Part shown: piece by piece, positions 41,759 through 50,573 of the stretch
How the letters are laid out: the number at the start of each line of letters is the position of its first letter
How positions within the stretch are numbered: the first letter of the stretch is position 1
Origin: Competibacter_A sp003527885
GTDB taxonomy: Bacteria > Pseudomonadota > Gammaproteobacteria > Competibacterales > Competibacteraceae
DNA length: 64,000 nucleotides
Direction of reading: 5' to 3'
NCBI GenBank assembly: GCA_035442025.1
Contig: DAORPQ010000003.1
Location: forward strand, 62,001-126,000
Notes under the pieces: model-generated
The model's database searches: none
What the model was told of the DNA's origin: nothing
What the model saw: only the letters and a program-made list of their open reading frames with translations
Position numbers and translations under genes: made by a program

Positions 41759-43810
41759 TCAATCGAAAAACCGCTCCGCTCCCAATAACGGCAATACCCG
41801 CCGGATGATCGGATCGGCGGCGAAGTATTTTTGAATGACCCCATCCCGCAGGTGATTGGCCAGCGCAATCAGGATCATGCTTTGATCGAGCGCCAGATAA
41901 TTGTAAGCCACTTGGCCGGTCTTCGGATCTACCGCATCGTAGAATCCAAAATCACCGTATAGGGGATAGCGCGTCGCCAGTTGCCGCAAATTGGCAACAG
42001 CCGGGACCGGATCGGCCAGCAAGGCCAGCGCCGCCGCGTGCGGGGTCACCGCGCCGGAACGATAACCGCGCGACCCCAGAATCCGCACGCCGTATTCACC
42101 ATATTTATCACCGGCTGGAGCGGAACTGGGCGACAGCCCCCATACCGGATAGCCCAACTGCTCCAGCGCGAAACGGCGCTGGATCTCGGCGTGCGCCCGC
42201 GCGTTCTGGCCCAAGCTGGCGGGCGCATACCGCAATTCGTCCAGCACCAACAAGGGCATCAACGCTTCGAACAAACTGCCGCCCCAGGAGGGCACGTACT
42301 TCACGCCCTTCCAGGAATAATATCCGCCGGGGAAGCGGTAACCGTTGACCGTCCGCTCCAGGCGATATTTGGGCGATTGCGACTGCCAGTCGAAACCGGC
42401 CGGAAAGGTGCGCGCCATCCGATACCAATGCGCGACCGGCGCTTCGCCCTTGCCGATGGCGATCAGGCTACCCAGCCGCGCCTCGCTGTACAGCATCCCG
42501 TAGCTGTATTCCGCGCGCTGCGGCAGGTTCACGTAATAGCCGTGCATCATCAGCCGCTCGACCGGGTCGTGGAAAAAGCGGTAGTCCTCCCGCTCGATCA
42601 GGCGCGTGCACCGCCACGCCTGATCGGGAACCGCGTTGCGCGCCACCAGCAACCCGGCGGTCAGCCAAGCGGAATCGACGAAAGAAATAAAATGGCTGGT
42701 GCGTTCGAGCGTGGTGGTGTCGTAATAGTTGTAAAAAAAGCCCCGATAGGTTTCCAGCCGCTCCAGCGTATCCAGGGTTTGGCTCAGCCGCACCCCCGCC
42801 TCCAACGGGTCGATCAGCCCCAACTCCCGCGCCGCGACGATATCGATCAGATACAGACCAATGTTGGTGACGTTGGTGTAATCCCCCACCCAGGCGCGCT
42901 CCGGCATCAGGGAACCGTTCAAGCGCACGGTATCGAGCGGTACGCCGTGGGCGCGGTCGCTCAGGGCCGCCAACCCGCGCCAGGTATCGCGCGCCAGCCG
43001 CTCCAGGAAAGCCCGGTCAGCGGCGGGCAGTTCGGCCGGATCGACCGTCAACCGCGCCGGCCACCCGCTCAACCGGGCGCGCAGATAAGGCTGGGTCGCC
43101 GCCTTGCCGCCCACGCTGTTTTCCCAAGCGGTTTTGAGCGGCGGGACCACCCGATCATAGATGCTGGGACCGGGTCGGCCGGTCTTGATCAAGGCGATGT
43201 CATCCAGCCAATAGCCGCCCGTCGCCGAAGGCGCGCGCAGCGGTTGCAACACGATTCCGAACTGGCGCAGGTGCGTCCAGTCGGCGATACCGCTCATCAG
43301 ATTCAGCGGAACCCTAAACCGCCGCCAAGTACCGTCGATACCGGTCACCACGGTACTGCCCTTGCGCAGCAAACCGGCGGGCGCATCCGCCAGCGGTTGC
43401 TTGAATTCGACCTTCAAGGCGCTATCGGCGCCGGAATCGCCGCGCACCCAGAACTCCAGATGATCGTAAGCCGAGGCGTCGAGATCGGGCAGCGTGAGTT
43501 GCCAACCGAGGTCGCTGCCGGCCTCGGGGTTGAACCGGTACCGCACATGCAACGCCCGGTTGCCATCAGGCCGTTGCGCCGGCCGGATGCCGTACCAGAC
43601 CCGACCGGCGCGACCGCCCGGCTCGGCGGTCCAACCGCTCATGACCACCCCCGACAGCGGGCCGGGGGCCTGTTCGAAATCGTGCAACAGCAGTCTGGCC
43701 GATATCGGTTCCAGCGAGTCAGACAGCGGCTGACCGGTGGCCGACATGACCGGGCCACACACCAGCCAACCGACGGCCCAGCAATACCAACGAATAGAAA
43801 AACGGGTCAC
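41759..43810 (-). CDS. Exported glucoamylase-like (PF10091-type) protein with an N-terminal sugar-binding-like domain
   Basis: 683 residues. A signal peptide ends near residue 24 (V-M-S-A-T). Residues about 35-215 form a beta-sandwich-like module (L-L-H-D-F-E, L-E-F-W-V-R-G-D, W-R-R-F-R-V-P-L) like carbohydrate-binding CBM-type domains. The rest (about 270-683) is an alpha-toroid with T-N-V-T-N-I-G-L-Y-L-I-D-I-V-A-A-R-E-L-G near 313-331, W-G-G-S-L-F-E-A-L-M-P, Y-G-V-R-I-L-G-S-R-G, and Y-L-A-L-D-Q-S-M-I-L-I. These are the hallmarks of PF10091 glucoamylase-like proteins and of GH144-type beta-1,2-glucanases. Periplasmic glucan processing is plausible; the substrate is not known. Confidence 0.85.
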   Translation of the reverse strand: MTRFSIRWYCWAVGWLVCGPVMSATGQPLSDSLEPISARLLLHDFEQAPGPLSGVVMSGWTAEPGGRAGRVWYGIRPAQRPDGNRALHVRYRFNPEAGSDLGWQLTLPDLDASAYDHLEFWVRGDSGADSALKVEFKQPLADAPAGLLRKGSTVVTGIDGTWRRFRVPLNLMSGIADWTHLRQFGIVLQPLRAPSATGGYWLDDIALIKTGRPGPSIYDRVVPPLKTAWENSVGGKAATQPYLRARLSGWPARLTVDPAELPAADRAFLERLARDTWRGLAALSDRAHGVPLDTVRLNGSLMPERAWVGDYTNVTNIGLYLIDIVAARELGLIDPLEAGVRLSQTLDTLERLETYRGFFYNYYDTTTLERTSHFISFVDSAWLTAGLLVARNAVPDQAWRCTRLIEREDYRFFHDPVERLMMHGYYVNLPQRAEYSYGMLYSEARLGSLIAIGKGEAPVAHWYRMARTFPAGFDWQSQSPKYRLERTVNGYRFPGGYYSWKGVKYVPSWGGSLFEALMPLLVLDELRYAPASLGQNARAHAEIQRRFALEQLGYPVWGLSPSSAPAGDKYGEYGVRILGSRGYRSGAVTPHAAALALLADPVPAVANLRQLATRYPLYGDFGFYDAVDPKTGQVAYNYLALDQSMILIALANHLRDGVIQKYFAADPIIRRVLPLLGAERFFD

Positions 43811-43885
43811 GGCGGGTTCCAGGCAAGGGGACCATCAATGCCCTGCTAGCGACAGGATGAAAGCTGCTGGCCGACAAGTATGCTG

Positions 43886-46735
43886 TCAGACAGACATTTT
43901 TTGAAGCAGGGCGACGAATTCGTGCGCCGGCACCGGGCAACTCAAATGGTAGCCTTGAATTTCGTCGCAGCGGTTGGCGCGCAGAAAGGCCAGTTGCGTT
44001 TCGTTTTCCACGCCCTCCGCGATGACGGTCAGCCTCATGCTGTGCGCCATGGCGATCATCGCCAGCGTAATGGCGGCATCGTTGCGGCTGGTCGCGATTT
44101 CTTCCAGAAAAGACTTGTCGATCTTCAACTGATCGATGGGAAACTGCTTCAGATAATTCAGGGAGGAATAACCGATTCCGAAATCGTCGATGGACAATCG
44201 GACGCCGATATCCTTGAGCGCCCGCATGGTCGAAATCCCCGCCTCCACATCCTTCATCAACAAGCTTTCCGTGATCTCCAGATCCAGGAGCTGGGGCTCC
44301 AACCCGGTCTCGTGCAAAATCCGAGCAACCCTGTCGATCATACCCGAGCGCAGGAATTGGCGGGGCGACATGTTGACCGCCATCCGCAGCGGCGGCAACC
44401 CCTGCCGCTGCCAAGCCTTGGCCTGCTGACAGGCGGTTTCCAGCACCCACTCGCCAATCGCTTCGATCAAGCCGGTTTCCTCGGCCAGGGGGATGAACTC
44501 CAACGGCGGCACCAGACCGCGCTGGGGGTGGCGCCAGCGCAGCAACGCTTCGACGCCGATGATGCGGTTTTGCCGCAAATCCATTTGTGGCTGATAAAAC
44601 AGTTCCAGTTCGCGGCGCTCCAGGGCATGACGCAAATGCTGCTCCATGGTCAGCCGCTCCAGGATACGGACATGCATGTCGCGGGCGTAGAACTGAATAT
44701 TGCCGCGCCCGCTCTCCTTGGCGCGATACATGGCGGTATCGGCATTCTTCAACAGCGCCTCGACATCCTCACCGTCCTTGGGGAACAAGCAGATTCCGAT
44801 ACTGGCGGTGACAAAACACTCGTGAACGCCAATCTGAAAAGGGGTTTTTAATACGTTCAATATCTTGGTGGCCAAATCCACCGCCCGGTCTTCCTGCCGC
44901 AAATCTTCCAGCACACAGATAAATTCATCCCCCCCCACGCGGGCGATCGTGTCCTGCTTGCGCCCGCAATCCAGCAACCGCGCTACCACCGCTTTCAGCA
45001 GCGTATCGCCGACGGTATGACCAAAGGCCTCATTTATTTTCTTGAAATGGTCCAAATCCACGAACAGCAGCGCCAAAATGTAGCCGGCGCGCTGGGCGCG
45101 GGCGATGGCGTGCTTGAGCCGATCCCGCAACAGATTGAGATTGGGCAGTTGCGTCAGCGCATCATGGGTCGCCTGATAGACCATTTGCTGGGTTAGCCGG
45201 CGGGTTTCGGTGATGTCGCCGAAGGCGATGACAGCGCCCGAAACCCGGCCCTGCTGGTCGCGCATGGGCGCCGCCGACGCGCGAATCGCGTACTCCTGAC
45301 CCAATCGGTTGACCAGAATGCTCGGCTCGGAAAGTTTGATCAGCTGGCTTTTTTCCAAACATTGGGCGACCAAATCCACCGGTGAGTAGCAATCGCGGTC
45401 GTCGGCCACCTGAAAGACCGCGCCCAACGGTTGCCTGCGCAGGGTCACGGAAGAGCCGCCCAACATGGATTCCGCCACGGGGTTCAAGTACTGCACGTTG
45501 CCCTTGGCGTCCGTGGTGATTACGGCGTCCCCGATGGAATGCAAGGTGACCTGGGCGAGTTCCTCTTTCTCGAACACCGAACGGATCGCCTGATGCAGCC
45601 GCTCCCAACTCCACAGCGGATAACTCAGACTCTGGACCAGCAGCGCGGCCGCCGGTGGAAACCAGAGCTGGGCGCCGTGCAGCAAGCCAAAACTGACCAG
45701 GAGCGTCAGCACCAACGCCAAGCCAGACAACAGCAACGTCCAGCGCGGCGGAAAAAGCGCGTACAGCACCAACGGGAACAAGACAAAAAGCTCGGTCAAC
45801 AGCAGCGACCACACCGAACCCAACGGCCGGATGGTCAAACCCCGCTGGAGGGCGTCGAGCACGTTGGCGTTGAACTCCACGCCGGACATCGGCCGCGCCA
45901 AGCCGGAAACCGGCGTGGGCAAGGCATCGTCCATGCCGCTGGCCGTCGAACCGACCAGTACGTATTTGTCGCGGAACGCCGCCGGATTGACGGCATCGCG
46001 CAACACCTCGCTGTAAGAATAATGGCGGAAGTGCCCCGGCGGGCCGGCGAACGGAACCAGTACCCGGTAGTCGCGCCGCCAGACGTAAGGCGAAGAGGGA
46101 CCGGCTGCCTCGTCCAACCGTTGGCCGGGCAGCGCCCGTTCGCTGGCAGCGCCGGCCGACTCCAACATGGCCAGCGCCAAGGTGGGCCAATAGGGCGAGC
46201 CAAGGCCGGCTTTCAGATAGGTGCCGCGCGCGATGCTATCGGGGTCCAACCGCACATTGACATGCCCGATACCGGCCACCGCTTTTGCCAGGATCGGCAG
46301 CGGCAGGGTTTCCACCAACTGGCCACCCGCGCGGTTTTGTTCGCTGAGCACCGGCAAGACTACCCGGCCGCTGTCCGCCAGCGCGGCGGCCAGCTCCACA
46401 TCCGCCTCCGGGTCGGTGGCGTCGGGTTCGGCAAACACGATATCCAGGGCGATGGCCTTGGCGCCGGTCGCGCTGAGCTTGCGGATCAGGGCGGCGTGAA
46501 TGCGGCGCGACCAGGGCCAGCGACCCAGCTCCCGCAAGCTTTGCTCGTCGATGGCGACGATGGCGATATCGTCGGGCGGCTCTCGCGACCAAGCCGCCAA
46601 GTTCCAGTCGTAGATCAGAAAATCCCAACGGTACAACCAGTCCGACCGGACCAGCAGCAAGGCGAAAACGGGCAACACGACCAACAAACCGATCTTTCCC
46701 AACCAGCTGGCGCGGGATCGACCGGTCGCTGTCAT
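43886..46735 (-). CDS. CHASE2-PAS-GGDEF-EAL cyclic-di-GMP turnover protein
   Basis: 949 residues from ATG 46735 (ATGA overlap with the upstream FecR gene). After an N-terminal membrane segment (about 11-26), a periplasmic CHASE2 sensor (about 35-300) has D-I-A-I-V-A-I-D-E-Q-S-L and A-K-A-I-A-L-D-I-V-F. Then come membrane segments (about 305-370), a PAS domain (about 390-510), a GGDEF domain (520-685) and an EAL domain (700-945). The GGDEF motif at about residue 600 is intact (R-V-G-G-D-E-F). The EAL motif reads G-V-E-A-L-L-R-W, with D-D-F-G-I-G-Y-S-S-L and E-S-L present. Both synthesis and breakdown of c-di-GMP are therefore possible. Confidence 0.95.
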   Translation of the reverse strand: MTATGRSRASWLGKIGLLVVLPVFALLLVRSDWLYRWDFLIYDWNLAAWSREPPDDIAIVAIDEQSLRELGRWPWSRRIHAALIRKLSATGAKAIALDIVFAEPDATDPEADVELAAALADSGRVVLPVLSEQNRAGGQLVETLPLPILAKAVAGIGHVNVRLDPDSIARGTYLKAGLGSPYWPTLALAMLESAGAASERALPGQRLDEAAGPSSPYVWRRDYRVLVPFAGPPGHFRHYSYSEVLRDAVNPAAFRDKYVLVGSTASGMDDALPTPVSGLARPMSGVEFNANVLDALQRGLTIRPLGSVWSLLLTELFVLFPLVLYALFPPRWTLLLSGLALVLTLLVSFGLLHGAQLWFPPAAALLVQSLSYPLWSWERLHQAIRSVFEKEELAQVTLHSIGDAVITTDAKGNVQYLNPVAESMLGGSSVTLRRQPLGAVFQVADDRDCYSPVDLVAQCLEKSQLIKLSEPSILVNRLGQEYAIRASAAPMRDQQGRVSGAVIAFGDITETRRLTQQMVYQATHDALTQLPNLNLLRDRLKHAIARAQRAGYILALLFVDLDHFKKINEAFGHTVGDTLLKAVVARLLDCGRKQDTIARVGGDEFICVLEDLRQEDRAVDLATKILNVLKTPFQIGVHECFVTASIGICLFPKDGEDVEALLKNADTAMYRAKESGRGNIQFYARDMHVRILERLTMEQHLRHALERRELELFYQPQMDLRQNRIIGVEALLRWRHPQRGLVPPLEFIPLAEETGLIEAIGEWVLETACQQAKAWQRQGLPPLRMAVNMSPRQFLRSGMIDRVARILHETGLEPQLLDLEITESLLMKDVEAGISTMRALKDIGVRLSIDDFGIGYSSLNYLKQFPIDQLKIDKSFLEEIATSRNDAAITLAMIAMAHSMRLTVIAEGVENETQLAFLRANRCDEIQGYHLSCPVPAHEFVALLQKMSV

Positions 46736-48396
46736 AGAGCCAAGACCAGCGTCAAAAAGACCACCAAACCGACCGGCCAATAGCTGGCGGGCGGAACGTC
46801 GATCCGCTGCACCGGGCCATACGGCCCCGCCGAACCATCCGGCTCGATGGACCGAATCCGCAAATAATGAAACCCGGAGTCCGGGCGCCGGATGCTCAGT
46901 TGCGGTTCCGACACCTCGGCGGAGGCGACGATCTCCTCGAAGTCGGCATCCTTGGCGATTTGGAACTGATAGCGCTGGCCGGGTAGCCCGGCGCTCCAAC
47001 GGAAGGTCATGCTATCCGCGGTGACTTCGGGCGGCTGTAATTTCGGGGTCGGCTGCAACTTGAAAGACTGGGGATCGCTGAAGGGCCCGTCCCTGCCGGA
47101 CGAATCCCGCACCGCGACCCGCCAGTAGTAAACGCGCGGCTCCAACGGACGCTCCGGCGTCAACGTGGCTCGGGTCTGCCCGGCAAGATCGAGCAACGGC
47201 GCGGCAAAACCCTCATCCTCGGCCAATTGAAAATGATAGCTCGCCGCATTTTCCGGTTCCGACCATTTAAAAACCAGTGATTTTTCGAGGACGGCTCCCT
47301 GATGGGCCGGCTCGATCAAAAACGGCGGCACCGGGCGGGCGTGCAGGCGAAAGCGATGGTGGGCGTCGCGGCCTTCCAGGCCCTTGGCGTCGATGCCGCG
47401 AACCCGCAGCAGGTAATCCCCGTCGGGCAGATCCGGCCCGCGAACCGCCGGCGATGGCGAAACGCCGTCGAACAACAGGGTTTCGAAGCGGTCATCGGGG
47501 GCGATTTGGGCGCGATAGGCCACCGCGCCCTTCACGGCCGGCAACGCGAGTTGGATGGGAACGCGGGTGACGACTGGCGGCAACGCGGCGGCATTCGGCG
47601 GCGCCAGCAACGGCACGGGCAACGACAGCGGTTTGTCCGCCGTCGCCAGAGAGCCGAGGCCCTTGGCGACGGCCTGGGTCTTCCCGCCCCCTCGAAAGCT
47701 CACGCTCCCTTCCAAAACCTCCGTCCGCGCGGTAGCGGTGCCGGTTTCCATGCCGAGACGGTAGCGGGTACCCCGCACGGCCGAGGTGGCGACAGGCGTC
47801 GAGACCTCATACCGGGCGCCGGCCCCCGAGCGCGGGACAACCTGGTTGTCCACCCGTCCGCGCACTAACTGCAAGAGGGTATCCATCACGTTGGTGCGGC
47901 CATAAGCGTTTAAGCTCTTCAGATTCAGCTGGCTGTTGGCCTGCACCAACAGGCGCGAACCATCGCCGAACTCCAGGGTGGCGTTACCGTCCTCCCCGGT
48001 CAGGACCGTATCCCCGCTTTCCAGAAGCTGGCCGGTCTTGAGCGCCACGGTTTGGCTGGTGGCGGCGATCACGGCCTGGATCTCACCGTGCGCGCTCAGC
48101 ACCTGCGCTGTCGCCGGCAACCGTTTGAGCCACGCGATGGGAATACGCAGTTTCATCCCTGGCGGCAGATTTTCCGGATCTGAAACCTGATTCAGCACTT
48201 GCAACCTCGGCCAATAATCCATCCTGGTCAGATGTTCGGCGGTTATATTCCACAGATTGTCACCCGGCCGCACGGTATAGAGCCATTCCTGGGCGCGCAC
48301 GGTTTGCACCCCCAGCAACGCCAGCGCTATAACACAGGCAACGGCGCACGCCTTGATCGCCCCCATGGGACCAAACCGTCTTTTTGCAATTTGCAT
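46732..48396 (-). CDS. LysM-FecR periplasmic protein with fibronectin-like repeats, partner of the CHASE2 protein
   Basis: 554 residues. Signal peptide (about 1-35) ending V-R-A-Q; a LysM (about 38-85: Y-T-V-R-P-G-D-N-L-W-N-I). A FecR domain (about 125-240) has G-D-T-V-L-T-G-E-D-G-N-A-T-L-E-F-G-D-G-S and S-A-V-R-G-T-R-Y-R. It continues with about three fibronectin-III-like repeats (260-530) with W-R-V-A-V-R-D-S-S-G. A hydrophobic C-terminus (W-P-V-G-L-V-V-F-L-T-L-V-L-A-L) probably anchors it. The stop shares ATGA with the CHASE2-GGDEF-EAL gene. FecR/CHASE2 pairing is common in gammaproteobacteria and suggests an envelope signal passed to CHASE2. This is not an iron-citrate FecR: no sigma factor is nearby. 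Confidence 0.9.
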   Translation of the reverse strand: MQIAKRRFGPMGAIKACAVACVIALALLGVQTVRAQEWLYTVRPGDNLWNITAEHLTRMDYWPRLQVLNQVSDPENLPPGMKLRIPIAWLKRLPATAQVLSAHGEIQAVIAATSQTVALKTGQLLESGDTVLTGEDGNATLEFGDGSRLLVQANSQLNLKSLNAYGRTNVMDTLLQLVRGRVDNQVVPRSGAGARYEVSTPVATSAVRGTRYRLGMETGTATARTEVLEGSVSFRGGGKTQAVAKGLGSLATADKPLSLPVPLLAPPNAAALPPVVTRVPIQLALPAVKGAVAYRAQIAPDDRFETLLFDGVSPSPAVRGPDLPDGDYLLRVRGIDAKGLEGRDAHHRFRLHARPVPPFLIEPAHQGAVLEKSLVFKWSEPENAASYHFQLAEDEGFAAPLLDLAGQTRATLTPERPLEPRVYYWRVAVRDSSGRDGPFSDPQSFKLQPTPKLQPPEVTADSMTFRWSAGLPGQRYQFQIAKDADFEEIVASAEVSEPQLSIRRPDSGFHYLRIRSIEPDGSAGPYGPVQRIDVPPASYWPVGLVVFLTLVLAL

Positions 48397-48749
48397 ACCG
48401 TTCTCGGCTCCTCAGTTTGGTAACGAGCGAATTATCGATGGGAAATGCTGGATAGGGGAATCACGAAACCAATGACTGTCCTTTTGGCGGACAAGCTACG
48501 AGCAAGGCGCCGCGGCGCAATTTGCGAAGGGGCGCTAGCCGCCGAATGGCGTTGAACAGGGACAAACCGATCACAACCAATTCAGCTTCAATTAATTCTC
48601 AGCTTGTACCTTGGCCATAGTCACCCTATCCGGAGCCCTCGGATGAAAACGCTGAGCGTTCGAATCAGCTACGCTCAACCGGAGAACCTGTGAGTTCCGG
48701 GGGCGTGGGGCGGACATGATACCAGAATCACTTCAATAGGATACCGCCA
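48397..48749. other. 353-bp gap upstream of the cytochrome c gene
   Basis: No gene is visible. It holds both the FecR promoter side and the cytochrome side. I see an inverted repeat TGAGCGT/ACGCTCA (48653-48659 with 48671-48677) and a weak -35/-10-like pair TTGTAC(N17)TATCCG at about 48605-48633. Nothing is strong enough to call a promoter. Confidence 0.4.
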
Positions 48750-49142
48750 ATGATTTCAAACTACCGAGTTCTATTGACTCTCCTTTCTGGCCTTGCGCTC
48801 GCCATCCCGCTGACGGGCTGGACCGCACCGCCGCCCGGCCGCTTGCTGGCCTCGCAATGCGCGCAATGTCACGGCACCAACGGTCAGGCCGTGGGCGACA
48901 TCGACAGTCTGCGCGGAGAAAGCGCCCAGGAAATCTATGAAGAAGTGTTGGAGATGAAATACAGCACGAACACCAACGACATCATGCACCGCCAGGCGAA
49001 GGGATACACCGACGCGCAGATACGGCTGATCGCCGACTACTATGCGGGATTGGGCAACGGCGGCAGCGGATCGGGTGGAGACGGCGACGATGGCGATCAC
49101 CACGAGCACGATGGCGATCACCACGAGCACGATGATGATTAA
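48750..49142 (+). CDS. Class I c-type cytochrome, probable FccA-like partner of the sulfide dehydrogenase
   Basis: 130 residues. Signal peptide (about 1-26), then a single haem motif C-A-Q-C-H (about 37-41) and a Met ligand candidate in E-M-K-Y-S-T-N-T-N-D-I-M-H. The haem domain ends near residue 105. The tail is Gly-Ser then D-G-D-D-G-D-H-H-E-H repeated, finishing in D-D-D. The 21-bp repeat unit is exactly duplicated. It lies 58 bp before the flavin subunit gene. The Allochromatium FccA is a di-haem protein, whereas this has one haem, so it may be SoxE/monohaem-like. Confidence 0.88.
   Translation: MISNYRVLLTLLSGLALAIPLTGWTAPPPGRLLASQCAQCHGTNGQAVGDIDSLRGESAQEIYEEVLEMKYSTNTNDIMHRQAKGYTDAQIRLIADYYAGLGNGGSGSGGDGDDGDHHEHDGDHHEHDDD
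49089..49130 (+). repeat. Exact 21-bp tandem duplication coding for a His/Asp tail
   Basis: Unit GATGGCGATCACCACGAGCAC occurs twice in direct succession and encodes D-G-D-H-H-E-H twice at the C-terminus of the cytochrome. In-frame copy change would lengthen or shorten the tail. Confidence 0.92.
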
Positions 49143-49200
49143 GCGGCGCCTTAACGCTCGTCCCTCGCCTTCCCATCGAACTCTGTAGAGGATAAACGCC

Positions 49201-50463
49201 ATGAATAAAATCTCGCGACGCCATTTTCTGAAACTGGCGGGTGCCGCAACGGCGCTGGCCGCCACCCCGCCTCTCCTGAAAGCCCAAAGCGTATCCGGCC
49301 GGGTGGTCGTGGTCGGCGGCGGTTTCGCCGGCGCGACCTTGGCCAAATACCTGAAGCTGTGGGGCGGCGCGGGAGTCGCCGTCACCTTGGTGGACGCCAA
49401 CCCCGCCCACGTTTCTTGCATCCTCAGCAACTTGGTGTTGACCAATTCGCTGAACCTGAGCCAAATCACCTTCAATTACGCGGCGCTCCAACAGCTCGGC
49501 GTCAATTTCGTCCAAGGCCGGGCGACGGGCCTCGAAAAGCCGGCCGGCAGCACTTGGCGGGTACAGATCGCCGGGCGGACTCCGCTGGATTGCGAGCATG
49601 TGGTGCTGGCTCCCGGCATCGAGTTCCAACCCGTCGCCGGCTGGGATCCGAACAAAGTCCCTCACGCCTGGCAAGCGGGCGCGCAAACCACGCTGCTCAA
49701 GCAACAGATCCAAACCATGCCGGCGGGCGGACTGTTCATCATGACCATCCCGCCCAAACCGTATCGCTGCCCGCCCGGACCTTACGAGCGCGCCTGCGTG
49801 GTCGCCGATTATCTCAAGCGCACCAAACCCGGCTCCAAGGTCATCGTGCTGGACGCTAATCCCGGCATCGTCGCCGAGCCGGAAACCTTCACCAAGGCGT
49901 TCGCCCAGACCCACGCCGGCGTCATCGAATACCACCCCAACGCCGCGCTCCTGGCGGTGAATTCGGACCAGCGGATCGCCAATACCAGCGTCGGCGATTT
50001 CAAGGCGGACGTCTTGAACGTGATTGCCCCTCAAAAAGCGGGGGCTTTGATCACCAGCGCCGGTCTGACGGGCACCGGTCTTTGGGCGCCGGTCAACCCG
50101 CTCAATTACGAGTCAATGATCGGTGGCATGGAGGGCGTCCACATCATCGGCGACTCCCAAGGCACGGGCCAACCCAAGTCCGGCCATATCGCCAACGCCG
50201 AGGCCAAGGTCTGCGCCGACGCGATTTTGCGGGCGTTCGCCGGCGAAGCGCCCGACCCGGCCCCGACGACCAATTCGGCCTGTTACAGCCCGATCACCGC
50301 CAACACCGCTTCCTGGCTGACAGCGGTTTACGCCTATAACCCGGCCACCAAGACGATGGATTTGGTGCCTGCCTCCTTTGGAGAAGCCGCCTCGCCGACC
50401 CGTGATAATTACGAGGACATGTTCGACTGGTCCGCCAACCTGTTCGCCGACACTTTCGCGTGA
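49201..50463 (+). CDS. fccB: Flavocytochrome c sulfide dehydrogenase flavin subunit (FccB/SoxF-like)
   Basis: 420 residues. It has a Tat signal S-R-R-H-F-L-K (about 5-11), cut near A-Q-S. FAD-binding V-V-V-V-G-G-G-F-A-G-A-T (about 35-46) and V-D-A-N-P-A-H-V. The redox-active cysteine region is Y-R-C-P-P-G-P-Y-E-R-A-C (about 184-195), and a second Cys lies in N-S-A-C-Y-S-P-I (about 358-365). I-I-G-D-S-Q-G-T-G-Q-P-K-S-G-H near 315-329 is the second FAD segment. It oxidises sulfide to sulfur/polysulfide in the periplasm and passes electrons to the haem subunit encoded 58 bp upstream. Confidence 0.95.
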   Translation: MNKISRRHFLKLAGAATALAATPPLLKAQSVSGRVVVVGGGFAGATLAKYLKLWGGAGVAVTLVDANPAHVSCILSNLVLTNSLNLSQITFNYAALQQLGVNFVQGRATGLEKPAGSTWRVQIAGRTPLDCEHVVLAPGIEFQPVAGWDPNKVPHAWQAGAQTTLLKQQIQTMPAGGLFIMTIPPKPYRCPPGPYERACVVADYLKRTKPGSKVIVLDANPGIVAEPETFTKAFAQTHAGVIEYHPNAALLAVNSDQRIANTSVGDFKADVLNVIAPQKAGALITSAGLTGTGLWAPVNPLNYESMIGGMEGVHIIGDSQGTGQPKSGHIANAEAKVCADAILRAFAGEAPDPAPTTNSACYSPITANTASWLTAVYAYNPATKTMDLVPASFGEAASPTRDNYEDMFDWSANLFADTFA

Positions 50464-50573
50464 AATCCGGCGGACGCTGAAACCTCGGGAAGCGGACCCC
50501 AACCCCGCAGCCTCGCTCCTGGTTCCAGGCGGTTCCCCAAGCCTCCAGGCGCGAGGGCCACGGACGGTTCTCC

